Source: Devosia sediminis (GTDB lineage: Bacteria > Pseudomonadota > Alphaproteobacteria > Rhizobiales > Devosiaceae). From it: 64,000 nucleotides of DNA. The notes beneath the pieces were generated by a model, which worked only from the letters and a program-made list of their open reading frames with translations, was not told the origin of the DNA and did not search any database. The position numbers and the translations under genes were made by a program. The number at the start of each line of letters is the position of its first letter. The first letter of the stretch is position 1. Below, in pieces: positions 17,762 to 25,891 of this stretch. The stretch spans positions 1,116,001-1,180,000 of the forward strand of contig NZ_JAEKMH010000002.1 of assembly GCF_016411825.1 (NCBI RefSeq). The letters are read 5' to 3'.

Positions 17762-18742
17762 TTGCAATTGACCAGCATCGATTTGTTCAGCGGCGCCGGA
17801 GGCCTGAGCCTTGGGCTGGAGCGGGCCGGCTTCACTTCGGTAATGGCGCTGGACATGAACAAGGACGCTTGCGCCACCTACAAGATGGCAATGCCCCACG
17901 CCGAGGTTCTCAATCGGTCGGTGATGGATGTGGACTTCACCCATTGGCGTGGCGTTGACCTCGTCGCTGGTGGTCCTCCTTGCCAACCATTCTCGAACGG
18001 TGGCAAGCGGCTCGCGGCTCAAGATGCACGGGATATGCTGCCTCAGTTCGTCCGCGCCGTGAGGGAAGCACGTCCTCGCGCCTTCCTCATGGAGAATGTG
18101 GCTGGCCTTCTTGCGCCGCGGAACTGCGAATACCTCGACGAGGTGCTCGCAATGTTTCCGGAGGAATACACAGTCGTTGGGCCGCAGCTGATCAATGCTG
18201 CCGACTATGGCGTGCCGCAGAAGCGCATGCGCGTCATGATCATCGGCTTTCTCGGGAAGCGCTTCGAGTTCCCGAAAGCCACACATGGTGTCGGTTCCTA
18301 TGTCCCGGCGGGCAGTGTGATCAGTCGCGACAAGCTTCAGGGCGAGGCAAACGGTTCGAAGGTGATGTACGCCAAGACGCCGGATCTCCGAGTCAGTCCG
18401 TATGCTGGCCAGCTGTTCAATGGTGGTGGGCGCGCCATCAATTTGGCAGTGCCGGCGCCGACGATCTTGGCCTCAGCCGGGGGCAACAAGACGCATTTCA
18501 TCGACGAGCTGGAACAGGTGCCGAACTATCATCGTCACCTGCTTGGCGGCGGCAAGCCTCGGTCTGGTGCCCTGGAGGGCGGACGTCGCCTATCCGTGCT
18601 AGAATCCGCTCTGATCCAGACGTTCCCGAAGGACATGGTCTTCGCCGGGTCCAAGAGCTCGCAGTACACGCAGGTCGGAAACGCAGTGCCACCGAGGCTG
18701 GCAGAGGTCGTCGGCGCGTCAATCGCCAGCGCTCTCCACTAA
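17762..18742 (+). CDS. DNA (cytosine-5) methyltransferase of a type II restriction-modification system
   Basis: A 326-residue C5 methyltransferase that transfers a methyl group from SAM to cytosine in its recognition sequence. Motif I DLFSGAGGLSLGLE, motif IV GGPPCQPFS with the catalytic Cys at about residue 74, motif VI ENV, motif VIII PQKRMR, a target-recognition region, motif IX and motif X GNAVPP are all present and in order. The start is TTG 17762 after GGGGGA; the open frame extends to 17636 without homology. Its last 24 bp overlap the end of the convergent endonuclease gene, the expected arrangement for a restriction-modification pair. Confidence 0.93.
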   Translation: MQLTSIDLFSGAGGLSLGLERAGFTSVMALDMNKDACATYKMAMPHAEVLNRSVMDVDFTHWRGVDLVAGGPPCQPFSNGGKRLAAQDARDMLPQFVRAVREARPRAFLMENVAGLLAPRNCEYLDEVLAMFPEEYTVVGPQLINAADYGVPQKRMRVMIIGFLGKRFEFPKATHGVGSYVPAGSVISRDKLQGEANGSKVMYAKTPDLRVSPYAGQLFNGGGRAINLAVPAPTILASAGGNKTHFIDELEQVPNYHRHLLGGGKPRSGALEGGRRLSVLESALIQTFPKDMVFAGSKSSQYTQVGNAVPPRLAEVVGASIASALH

Positions 18743-19774
18743 CCCCTCGTCCTTCAGCGCTTCGACGAAGGCATTGGTCCGGCTGGTGTCCGGCTGGTAG
18801 CGGTCGAGGTATTCGTAGAGCCGCTGCAGGGCCTCGGCTCGTTGCGGCCGGGTGAGTATCGCCACCACGACCTCGACGACTTGGCGGGTGTCGAGGACCG
18901 AGACGTCCTCCGAGACGCCACCAAGAGCCGTGTCGACATCGCCGCGATCGCCCTCGGGGCGTCTGGCGACGATATGGAGCCGCGACAGGTCGTTGTCCTT
19001 GATCGTTTTCGTGCTGCCGGCGAGCTTGGTACGCCAGTCGTTGGCAGTGACTTCGAACGCCTCGAGGACACGATTTCCCGTCACGACCTGGACGTCGCCG
19101 GCGGCGAATGATGACCGGTCAGACGCGTTGAGGTTCTTGGTCTCGACCCGCGCACGGCCCTCGCCATGGTTCTCGATAGTGGCGTTGAGCAGCGCGGCGA
19201 CGGTGAACTGGTCGAAGGCACCACCCGAGGACATGGCCAGCATCCTGTGCAGCAGCTTCACGACGCGAGCGAATGTCAGCGCACTGCGATTGAGTGCTGG
19301 CATCGGCAGCACGGGTCGCGAGGTGGCGGCCACCGAGGCGCAGGTGTATTGCAGCGCGAGCATCCGGTGGTCCTGATCGGCAGTGTTGGCCCACACCAGA
19401 AGCCGATCGAACGGAGGGACGTTGCCGCGGTTGAGGACGTCGGTGTTCTTGGCGATGTTCTGATAGGCGTCCTTGACGGCCGCGATGTGCCTCTCGACGA
19501 GGAAGGCGCCGAGTTGCTGGGCGACTGAGCGACCTCCCTGCTGGCGGCGCGTCAGGTCCATAGAGGCGTCGGCCAGGCCGTATCCCAGCTGGATCATGAC
19601 CCCATCGCGATAGCTCGGACGGTTGTCCGCGAGCACGGCGTTGAGGTCTGCCACGACGGCAGCATCGAGGGTGGTCGCGGCGTTGCCGATGGCTGTCGCG
19701 CCCGACGATGGATCGGCGAGGTATCCATCGATCAGCCCGAAGATGTGGTCCCGCGCTGTCTCCGTCGTGCCCAT
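18719..19774 (-). CDS. Type II restriction endonuclease, SacI-like family (putative)
   Basis: A 351-residue protein encoded tail-to-tail with the C5 methyltransferase. The segment VETKNLNASDRSS followed by AAGDVQV (about 210-230) fits a PD-(D/E)xK-type active site region and resembles, from memory, the conserved core of SacI-family endonucleases, whose partner enzymes are C5 methyltransferases. It would cleave unmethylated target DNA; the recognition site is not readable. Start ATG 19774 is preceded by a purine-rich stretch (GGAGCAATC). The family name is recalled rather than searched, but the pairing makes an endonuclease role likely. Confidence 0.68.
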   Translation of the reverse strand: MGTTETARDHIFGLIDGYLADPSSGATAIGNAATTLDAAVVADLNAVLADNRPSYRDGVMIQLGYGLADASMDLTRRQQGGRSVAQQLGAFLVERHIAAVKDAYQNIAKNTDVLNRGNVPPFDRLLVWANTADQDHRMLALQYTCASVAATSRPVLPMPALNRSALTFARVVKLLHRMLAMSSGGAFDQFTVAALLNATIENHGEGRARVETKNLNASDRSSFAAGDVQVVTGNRVLEAFEVTANDWRTKLAGSTKTIKDNDLSRLHIVARRPEGDRGDVDTALGGVSEDVSVLDTRQVVEVVVAILTRPQRAEALQRLYEYLDRYQPDTSRTNAFVEALKDEGLVESAGD

Positions 19775-19899
19775 GATTGCTCCTTTGCTTGCCCGTCCTG
19801 CGTATCCGCTATCGAAATCTGTGGCAACGCACCCGGCAATCCAAAGGGAAACCGCGCATGTTCTCGCTCTGTTTCTGGGAGCGATGGTAGAACTATTGC

Positions 19900-20781
19900 A
19901 TGCGAATCAATCTTTCCGACCAGACGGTCGACGCTCTTGCTCTTGTCATCTCAGGTGGCTCGCAGAACGACCCAACGCCGTCGATAGGCTTGTATCGAGC
20001 CGGCTGGCAGCTGGTCGAGTTCTTCAAGCCGTTCAAGGTCATCGTCGACCTCTCCACGCACTCTCGCCTGCCGGCGACGAAATCGTCGCTGCAGTACATG
20101 TGCTTCCTCGACGATCAGGCCGACCTGAAGAAGGTGGTCGAGCGCGCAGCGGATCCCCGGGACTTCATCGGGGATGAAGAGCGCCACGTGCGGGTTATGG
20201 ATTACCTCAATCGTTTCCTAGCCTACGACAACCTGAAGCTCGAGATGGTCGGCCATGTCGTCAGGCTTTCGGAGATCACCGCCAAGGCGGGCGTGGTGAC
20301 CGCTTTCAGCGCCGCGGCCGAGGACCTCGACTTCGACACGGTGAATCGGGACCTCGATCGAGCGCTAAAGAGCGCAGAGGAGGACCCCGAGGACGCGGTG
20401 ACGGCGGCATGTTCGGTGATCGAGAGCGTATGCCGATCGATCCTCATTGAGCTTGGTCTGGAGTTGCCGGCCAAGCAAGACATTAGCGGGCTCTATCGGG
20501 CGGTCCGCGAGCCGCTCGGTTTGTCGCCCACGAAGGACGGAGTTCCTGACCTGATCGCCGACGATGTGCGGAACGTGCTGTCGGGGTTGGTCACCGCCGT
20601 GCAGGGCATCGGCGCTTTGAGGACGCATGGCGGGGACGCCCACGGACGCGAGCGAGGGTTCAAGCGGGTCGATGCGCGGATAGCCAGGTTGGCAATCCAT
20701 TCGGCGAGCGCCGTGGCGCTGTTCCTGCTGGAGACTTGGAAACTGCGCTTCCCCGACAAGGCGCTGCCTAAGCGGGACTAA
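19900..20781 (+). CDS. Abortive infection family protein (Abi C-terminal domain)
   Basis: A 293-residue protein. The C-terminal third matches the Abi C-terminal domain found in many phage-resistance proteins: a helix AVTAACSVIESVCRSIL, a segment with DVRNVLSGLVTAVQGIGALR, the conserved THGGDAHGR, and the final helix RLAIHSASAVALFLLETW. Such proteins are thought to trigger growth arrest upon infection; the mechanism of this one is unknown. Immediate proximity to the restriction-modification pair, inside the same repeat-bounded cassette, supports a defence role. Confidence 0.82.
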   Translation: MRINLSDQTVDALALVISGGSQNDPTPSIGLYRAGWQLVEFFKPFKVIVDLSTHSRLPATKSSLQYMCFLDDQADLKKVVERAADPRDFIGDEERHVRVMDYLNRFLAYDNLKLEMVGHVVRLSEITAKAGVVTAFSAAAEDLDFDTVNRDLDRALKSAEEDPEDAVTAACSVIESVCRSILIELGLELPAKQDISGLYRAVREPLGLSPTKDGVPDLIADDVRNVLSGLVTAVQGIGALRTHGGDAHGRERGFKRVDARIARLAIHSASAVALFLLETWKLRFPDKALPKRD

Positions 20782-21122
20782 GCAGAATGCCGCAGTCGCC
20801 TCTTGCCTTCGCGGATCATGTTCGAAATCGTCCGGGGCCCGAGCCAGCCCCAGCGCTCGCATGCCGCCAGATAGCCATGAGAGGCCGCGATCTTAGCGAC
20901 TTTCTCCGGCGTTGGGGTGACGTGAACGGCGAGGGTCCAATCGATACCGCGGGGTTTCTTCGAGCGGATGTCCGCCATTCTGGTTGAGGCGCTAAAGTCG
21001 ATTATCGCGCTGACGCTTTCCCTGTCCAACCACCATGCGCCGTCGCAGCGTTCGATTGCCGGCACGACCGACATTGCCAACGCCGCCTTTGCCTCAGATA
21101 TCAATGACTGATCATGCGACAT
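20778..21122 (-). CDS. Hypothetical protein, doubtful
   Basis: An open frame of about 115 residues converging on the Abi gene with a 4-bp stop overlap. The C-terminal part (KIAASHGYLAACERWGWLGPRTISNMIREG) looks like a plausible helical DNA-binding segment. The N-terminal third, however, is antisense to the decayed metallophosphoesterase remnant, so either the start is further downstream or the whole frame is fortuitous. No ribosome site is seen for either ATG (21122 or 21143). Confidence 0.35.
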   Translation of the reverse strand: MSHDQSLISEAKAALAMSVVPAIERCDGAWWLDRESVSAIIDFSASTRMADIRSKKPRGIDWTLAVHVTPTPEKVAKIAASHGYLAACERWGWLGPRTISNMIREGKRRLRHSA

Positions 21123-21360
21123 CAGCCGGCACTTTGAGTGCACTTACACGTCCATCAACATCTCGACTGCCGCCTTGGAAACACACGGATAACCGCCTAT
21201 CCGCGAGGCTATAGGGGGAAGGGTTGGAGTGAAGATAGCGGCTTCGTCGAAGATTTTGGTCGTTGAAGTGGGGGAGATAGTGCTCTGAAAATGATAACTA
21301 ATTTGGGATGCTGGCGATTTGCAGATCAGTGTGAACCGCTGGCAGGTCGTGGGCAGGTTG
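21031..21360 (+). pseudogene. Metallophosphoesterase 3' remnant (right copy of the direct repeat)
   Basis: The stretch aligns with 17303-17628. It still encodes HHAPSQRSIAG and NAAFASDIN, then meets a stop (TGA 21108-21110) and small indels, before recovering the C-terminal motif (EDSGFVEDF in the intact gene) at 21226-21270. No upstream part of the gene is left. It marks the right edge of the restriction-modification/Abi cassette. Confidence 0.75.
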
Positions 21361-21753
21361 CAAGCCGCGTCAAATGCCTGAACCTCATTGCGTCGTCTGA
21401 ACTGCAAGTCGACACTGCAGGGTCAATAGGCCTGCGCCAAGGTGTAATCGGCAGACGCGACGCTAATGTCGCCGTTCTGACAACCGGCAAAAATGTGATC
21501 GTTCACTGAATTGGGCATTCTAATGACCGTACGGCGGCAAAGAGGGTTCCAGGCTGTTAACATCCTCCGATGCGATTTATGTGGCTCCTACGTCGATCCT
21601 AAGCAGTGTTTCCCTTCGGTCAAATGTCCACAGCGTCCATCTGCATTGCTCCAGCTCGGACACTCGCATTTTTGCTTAAGGTTTTGAATTTGCTTGTTCT
21701 TTTCTGATTTGATTCGGAGAATACATGCCCAGAATTCGATTCGTGAGGATGAG
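21361..21753. other. Gene-free stretch before the replication-initiator-like gene
   Basis: No convincing gene is seen in these 393 bp. The DNA is visibly AT-richer than the host flanks, especially 21670-21720, and must hold the promoter of the initiator-like gene. No clear symmetrical operator was found. Confidence 0.4.
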
Positions 21754-22545
21754 ATGAGTAAGAAACGCAAGGGCCGCTCGGGCGGCGGCTTTGTACAGGT
21801 ATTCAATTACATGATGGAAAGCGCGGCCTGGAAGGACTTGTCGGTCGGAGCCCGTGCGACTTACGTGGAGCTCAAAAAGCTCTACAACGGCGCTAACAAT
21901 GGGCGCCTGGGTTTCGGTTCCCGTGGTGCCGCCAACGTTCTGGGCAAGAGCAAATCCATGGCCAATAGGTACCTCAAGGAGCTGGAGGACCATGGCTTTA
22001 TCGTGCGCCAGCGGGAAAGTTCTTATTATCAGACACGGATGACGGTGGAATGGTGTTTGACCGAGGAGCGGAACGACGTAACTGGCGAAACACCCACCCG
22101 TCTTTTTCGCAATTGGCCGAACATCGAAAATCAAAGGCCAGTCCCATCAGTGGCTCGACCAGTCCCACCAGTGGGACAGAAAAAGGAAATTCCAGCGAGT
22201 TCGGCCTCACATAGTCCCACCAGTGGGACTAAAACGACAAATGATGGCGGGCAACAGTCCCACCTGTGGGACGCATCTACATCTAAGCCAGAGGGGGGTG
22301 CGGTTCTGGGATGGTCAGTGCCGGCGTTGACTCGTCAAGTGCGCCGGATCTGTGAGACTACCGCGAACGCACCTGAGGACTCCCGCTCCGCTTCTGCGAA
22401 GGCCGTCGCCGTGGCCCAGAACATTTACCACGACCTGACGGAGGACCCGCTATTGCAATGCGTCGGTCGGGTGTTCCCGGGGGCGAGGTTCGTTTTGACG
22501 AAGGCGGATATCGAGGATCGGCTGAGCAAATTGGAAGCCGCCTGA
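21754..22545 (+). CDS. Replication-initiator-like helix-turn-helix protein with internal iterons
   Basis: A 263-residue protein. Start ATG 21754 follows GAGGATGAG; a longer frame is rejected. Residues 1-110 form a winged-helix domain (VFNYMMESAAWKDLSVGARA, GFGSRGAANVLGKSKSMANR, LKELEDHGFIVRQRE) as in replication initiators of plasmids and phages. A low-complexity linker follows (VPPVG, SPTSGT, SHLWD), then a C-terminal helix region. The linker is encoded by four near-identical 16-bp palindromes read in different frames, so it is the DNA rather than the peptide that is repeated; this resembles origin iterons inside an initiator gene (for example lambda O). Initiator function is inference. Confidence 0.7.
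   Translation: MSKKRKGRSGGGFVQVFNYMMESAAWKDLSVGARATYVELKKLYNGANNGRLGFGSRGAANVLGKSKSMANRYLKELEDHGFIVRQRESSYYQTRMTVEWCLTEERNDVTGETPTRLFRNWPNIENQRPVPSVARPVPPVGQKKEIPASSASHSPTSGTKTTNDGGQQSHLWDASTSKPEGGAVLGWSVPALTRQVRRICETTANAPEDSRSASAKAVAVAQNIYHDLTEDPLLQCVGRVFPGARFVLTKADIEDRLSKLEAA
22141..22272. repeat. Four palindromic iterons GTCCCACCAGTGGGAC (candidate replication origin)
   Basis: Copies lie at 22141-22156 (degenerate: GTCCCATCAGTGGCTC), 22162-22177, 22214-22229 and 22257-22272 (GTCCCACCTGTGGGAC). Start-to-start distances are 21, 52 and 43 bp, close to 2, 5 and 4 helical turns, so all four sites face the same side of the DNA. The copies are translated in different frames, which rules out selection on the peptide. 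Binding by the host gene's own product is the simplest guess. Confidence 0.75.
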
Positions 22546-22720
22546 TCTCAACACTGCTGTGCCGCAAAGTTAGGCAGGCTGGCTCAGGGGTGGATGCCCG
22601 TCGAGTGCCGTCCTATGGGCCTGCCATACAATAGATGACGCAACGATGGGTGGACTCCCGCATCGAAGCCTTTCGTAGCATAGCAAGGGCGATGATGAGG
22701 GGTCTGGAGAGGAATTGGCA

Positions 22721-23521
22721 ATGAGTTCGTTGTCGCAACGAGATGTTGCCCAAATAAGCGTGGACGAGGCCATCAATTGGTGGGACCGCAATCCCGCAGA
22801 AATTAGAAGGCCGGATGGCAGTGCGCTGCACAAACTGGTGGAGGCTTGGGTTGCCGGCGTTGTTGTCTCACCCAACACGGCCAGCACGGCTGCTGGTCGT
22901 GAGTTTATGTCCTCCCTGATCATGGGTGGACCGCAGGTCTTTCTTGTCCAACATGATTGGTCGGCGGCCATGCGACAGGACATTGACCTCCGCACGGTCG
23001 AGCCACGTTTGCCTTTCGAGCTGGTCGCGTATGAATTCGATATTTCAGGGCACCGCGTCATCCATATCGAACATCAGGAGAGGGGTTCGCTGGTCGCGGT
23101 GCATGCCGGTCAACACTGGTGCGCTTTTCCTCTCTGGACAGCGTATACGCCGCCCAAGACCCGCGAGGTCGGCCTCAACTCAATATTCCAAATCACGACC
23201 GAGATGGTCAGAGCCATCACCATTCTCTTGGAGTCGGATGTGCTGTTGGCCCAGCGTATCGAGGCTGCTCCTGCGTTGAACCGGTCTCGGGCTCGATCAA
23301 AGAAGCTCCCCATTTTTGACCACCACGTTTTGCACATCGCGATAGCCAGGCCGAAGTCGGCGATTGATGCCGAAGCGGGGATATCAGGGGGCAGGTCTGG
23401 GGTGAGGCTTCACTTCCGTCGTGGCCATTATCGACGCGTAGAAGGTGGCTCTACATGGATACGGTGGACGCTTGTCGGGGATCCGGATTTGGGTTTCGTA
23501 GAGAAGACCTATCGGCTATAG
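22721..23521 (+). CDS. Phage-type protein of unknown function
   Basis: A 266-residue protein, start ATG 22721 after GAGAGGAATTGGCA. The C-terminal part ends with a histidine/arginine-rich motif (HHVLHIAIARP, RLHFRRGHYRR, then a W-x-R-W segment and DPDLGFVEKTYRL), a pattern I recall from uncharacterised phage and mobile-element proteins. The N-terminal half has no motif I recognise. It follows the initiator-like gene by 175 bp on the same strand. Confidence 0.62.
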   Translation: MSSLSQRDVAQISVDEAINWWDRNPAEIRRPDGSALHKLVEAWVAGVVVSPNTASTAAGREFMSSLIMGGPQVFLVQHDWSAAMRQDIDLRTVEPRLPFELVAYEFDISGHRVIHIEHQERGSLVAVHAGQHWCAFPLWTAYTPPKTREVGLNSIFQITTEMVRAITILLESDVLLAQRIEAAPALNRSRARSKKLPIFDHHVLHIAIARPKSAIDAEAGISGGRSGVRLHFRRGHYRRVEGGSTWIRWTLVGDPDLGFVEKTYRL

Positions 23522-23640
23522 AGCCATTTCCAGCGAAATGTCCGCGGACAAGTCCGTAAACATTCTAGTTGGCAGGGCAGGCCCGTACTGCGGCCAAACA
23601 AGGGTAAAGTCGGGAACTTCTTCGTGAGCATGTTACGAAG

Positions 23641-23662
23641 ATGTAGCGCTATGTAGCGCTAC
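23641..23662. repeat. Tandem 10-mer TGTAGCGCTA with palindromic core
   Basis: TGTAGCGCTA occurs twice in tandem and continues into CA, which makes a perfect TGTAGCGCTACA palindrome. It lies immediately beyond the stop of the KfrA-like gene, in the convergent gap 23522-23668. It could be a binding site of the KfrA-like protein or a terminator stem. Confidence 0.4.
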
Positions 23663-23668
23663 ACCCTG

Positions 23669-24451
23669 CTACGCAGCGGACCTTGGCTGTAGCAATTGCG
23701 GCAGTTTCAGGTGGCCATCGTTGTCGACATAGAGCAAGCTCGCATGGCGTAGTGCGTCTACCACCTGGGTGACGACTTCTATCTGCATTTCCTCCAACCC
23801 GGGCAGGAGGGGGACTTCCAGCTCATCGACCGCCACCTCCTCGACCAGTTGCTGATGAATTACTTCAAAAATGAACTCGACATCCACGGCACTCACGCCC
23901 TCGACGTCAGGCATGTGCAGCCCCGGCCTCTTGTGGTTTTGGACTGTCAGGTTGAGGGCGTGCTGCAGTCCAGCCGCGCGCTTATGGGCTTCGTGAAGTC
24001 GGCTGTCAGCGGTCGCCAGCGCCTTCTCCAGTTCATGTTTCTGATCTCTAAGGGCTTCAAGCTCGCTGATCATCATCTGCAACTTCTCCTGCAGGTTATC
24101 GAACTGGCCCTGCAAGTCGTCTGCATAGCCAATAGCCTCCGCAGCGCTAGCGTCCGCCTGGGAAATCCGCTTTGTGGCTATCTCGGCTTGATCAGAGATC
24201 TGTCTATTGGCCTCGACCTGCATTGCTGACCACAATTGCAGGACAAGACTTTCGGCCTTGGCGAATAATTCTGGCGGCATGGTTTTATTCGAGGCAGCTT
24301 CCTGCTCGATGTGTTCTCGCCGTTCCCGGAGCATTCTCGAGATGTCGGTCCATGACCCTGCGCCGAGTTTATCGCGGATATTACGACACGTGGGTTTCAA
24401 CCCGGCTTTCTCGATCGCCTCGTATGCGTCGTTGAAGGTTTGCTGATCCAT
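23669..24451 (-). CDS. kfrA-like: KfrA-like DNA-binding coiled-coil protein
   Basis: A 260-residue protein. The N-terminal KfrA-type domain is clear (FNDAYEAIEKAGLKPTCRNI, then RDKLGAGSWTDISRMLRERR), followed by a long coiled coil (about 50-190, heptad-rich, for example LQEKLQMMISELEALRDQKH) and a short C-terminal acidic region. KfrA proteins of broad-host-range plasmids bind their own promoter and support segregation. Presence here supports a plasmid-like ancestry of the element. The start is uncertain: ATG 24451 is used, ATG 24472 is in frame, and the open frame runs on to 24790. Confidence 0.72.
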   Translation of the reverse strand: MDQQTFNDAYEAIEKAGLKPTCRNIRDKLGAGSWTDISRMLRERREHIEQEAASNKTMPPELFAKAESLVLQLWSAMQVEANRQISDQAEIATKRISQADASAAEAIGYADDLQGQFDNLQEKLQMMISELEALRDQKHELEKALATADSRLHEAHKRAAGLQHALNLTVQNHKRPGLHMPDVEGVSAVDVEFIFEVIHQQLVEEVAVDELEVPLLPGLEEMQIEVVTQVVDALRHASLLYVDNDGHLKLPQLLQPRSAA

Positions 24452-24704
24452 CGTTGAACTACTCTTTTGCATCGTTGGCGGACATGCGGGGCAATCAAGT
24501 AGATGCCTGTGGTCGCCGAAACTCATCATCCACCACACGGCATCACCCGATTTCAGGAATTCGGGCAAACGGCGATGACAATCAGCGGCGAGCATTTGGT
24601 CTGCCCTGCGCCGGATACGGTGACGGCGACCATACTCCTTGGAAATGGAGCACGGACGATGCGGATCGCCCGGAGGCGATCCGATCCATCCAGCATCTTG
24701 CTGA

Positions 24705-25334
24705 CTAAATAACGTCCGCAGCTGCCTCGTCTTCCATTTCACCCTGCTTGGATTTGAGTGCGTAGAGCACGTCATAGATGAAGAACCCATCCTCTAGCGC
24801 GCGTCGCTCAATGTCGTCGACCATTTGCCTCAGTTCTTCGTTAGAGGTGGTCAACGACAACGGCACGGCTTCCCAACCGCTTTGTTCGAGCCAGTCGTAG
24901 GCGTCGAGGACGTCGTCTACTGTCCACCAATCTCCGAGATCCATGATCTCTTTGATCTCGTCGGCCGCCTCCTGGGCATCGTCTGACAGCGTGCCCTCCG
25001 ATGTGTCGGCATTTTCGAGCACGTCATGGCCGGCGTGCACCCGAGCGAGCAGAGGACCAATCTCGAGGATCATTGCCTCGATCGCATCTTCGTTCGTCCG
25101 CACCCATGTGTTGGAAGGTGCGCGAGAAGTCCACTGGATCTCCACGCCGCGCTGGGCAGCCTTATTTTCTATCCAGCTGTTGCTGGGGAGGGACCTCACG
25201 TCGCACTCTCCGGCCCCATCGGCTTCCAGAACAATCACAATCTCCCCACTAAAGGAGTTGCCCCCGAGCAACTGAGGGGGGATACTGGTGGAGCAGGAGA
25301 CGAATTCGCCGTCATTCACGTCAAAGTTAATCAT
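24705..25334 (-). CDS. Acidic protein of unknown function
   Basis: A 209-residue acidic protein. The N-terminal half is beta-rich (MINFDVNDGEFVSCSTSIPP), the C-terminal half helical and negatively charged (DDAQEAADEIKEIMDLGDW). No family is recognised. Start ATG 25334. It lies downstream of the triple hairpin repeat and upstream of the KfrA-like gene on the same strand. Confidence 0.55.
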   Translation of the reverse strand: MINFDVNDGEFVSCSTSIPPQLLGGNSFSGEIVIVLEADGAGECDVRSLPSNSWIENKAAQRGVEIQWTSRAPSNTWVRTNEDAIEAMILEIGPLLARVHAGHDVLENADTSEGTLSDDAQEAADEIKEIMDLGDWWTVDDVLDAYDWLEQSGWEAVPLSLTTSNEELRQMVDDIERRALEDGFFIYDVLYALKSKQGEMEDEAAADVI

Positions 25335-25483
25335 TTTTTGCCTCGTTGAGCTGTATCAGTGGCACCAGGTCCGTGCGCATAATCACGGTGGACCCGGCGA
25401 GATCATCGACAGAAATCGTGAGGCTTCAGGTCTGCAACATGACGTGCATGTCGGCAGGCTTGCGCCCTTGAATTTTCGAAAGA

Positions 25484-25590
25484 TCAGCCGCCTTCGCGGC
25501 AGGTAACGATCAGCCGCTTTCGCGGCAGGTAGCTCGGCTTGATGCCATAGTGGCGGGCCAAGATCAGTGTCAGCCGCTCTCGCGGCAGGT
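25484..25590. repeat. Three 21-bp hairpin repeats
   Basis: TCAGCCGCYTTCGCGGCAGGT occurs at 25484-25504 and 25510-25530, and as a close variant (CTCTC in the middle) at 25570-25590. Each copy is itself a short stem-loop, GCCGC/GCGGC around three to four bases. They fill the gap between two minus-strand genes (25335-25627). A multi-copy operator, an RNA control element or a terminator array are all possible; the conserved flanks TCA and AGGT outside the stem favour a protein-binding site. Confidence 0.65.
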
Positions 25591-25627
25591 GGGCTGCTGG
25601 AGGTCAGAAGACCCGGAGCCGTATTCG

Positions 25628-25891
25628 CTAGTTCGACTTGTCCACGAAGCTTTCAATAATTTCGCGGGCGGTAACTTCACTGACAAAAGGTGACGGACGA
25701 TCGGCACCCCGGAGAAGGCGATATAGGTGCCACCTGATCGCCAGCATGTCGCGAAGCACTGTCAGGTAGAACTTCGCGTCGGCCTGTCCTTCGTCTCCTC
25801 TTCTAATTGCACCGATCAGCGTCGGGATGACTTTCGCTTCCTGCTCATGCAGCAGTTCCACGGCTTCGGCGATGGCCTGCGCTGGAAGCAT
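25628..25891 (-). CDS. Small helical protein of unknown function
   Basis: An 87-residue helical protein whose ATG (25889-25891) overlaps the stop of the upstream gene. It contains AIAEAVELLHEQEAKVIPTL and a basic second half (RWHLYRLLRGADRPSPF). Third gene of a compact operon starting at 26524. Function not recognised. Confidence 0.55.
   Translation of the reverse strand: MLPAQAIAEAVELLHEQEAKVIPTLIGAIRRGDEGQADAKFYLTVLRDMLAIRWHLYRLLRGADRPSPFVSEVTAREIIESFVDKSN

Noticed and set aside
22141..22272. CRISPR-like or minisatellite repeat
   Set aside because: Irregular but helically phased spacing, palindromic units and location inside an initiator-like gene fit iterons better.
25484..25590. Short CRISPR-like array
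   Set aside because: Only three copies, unequal distances of 26 and 60 bp, each copy a self-contained hairpin, and no cas genes anywhere in the window.
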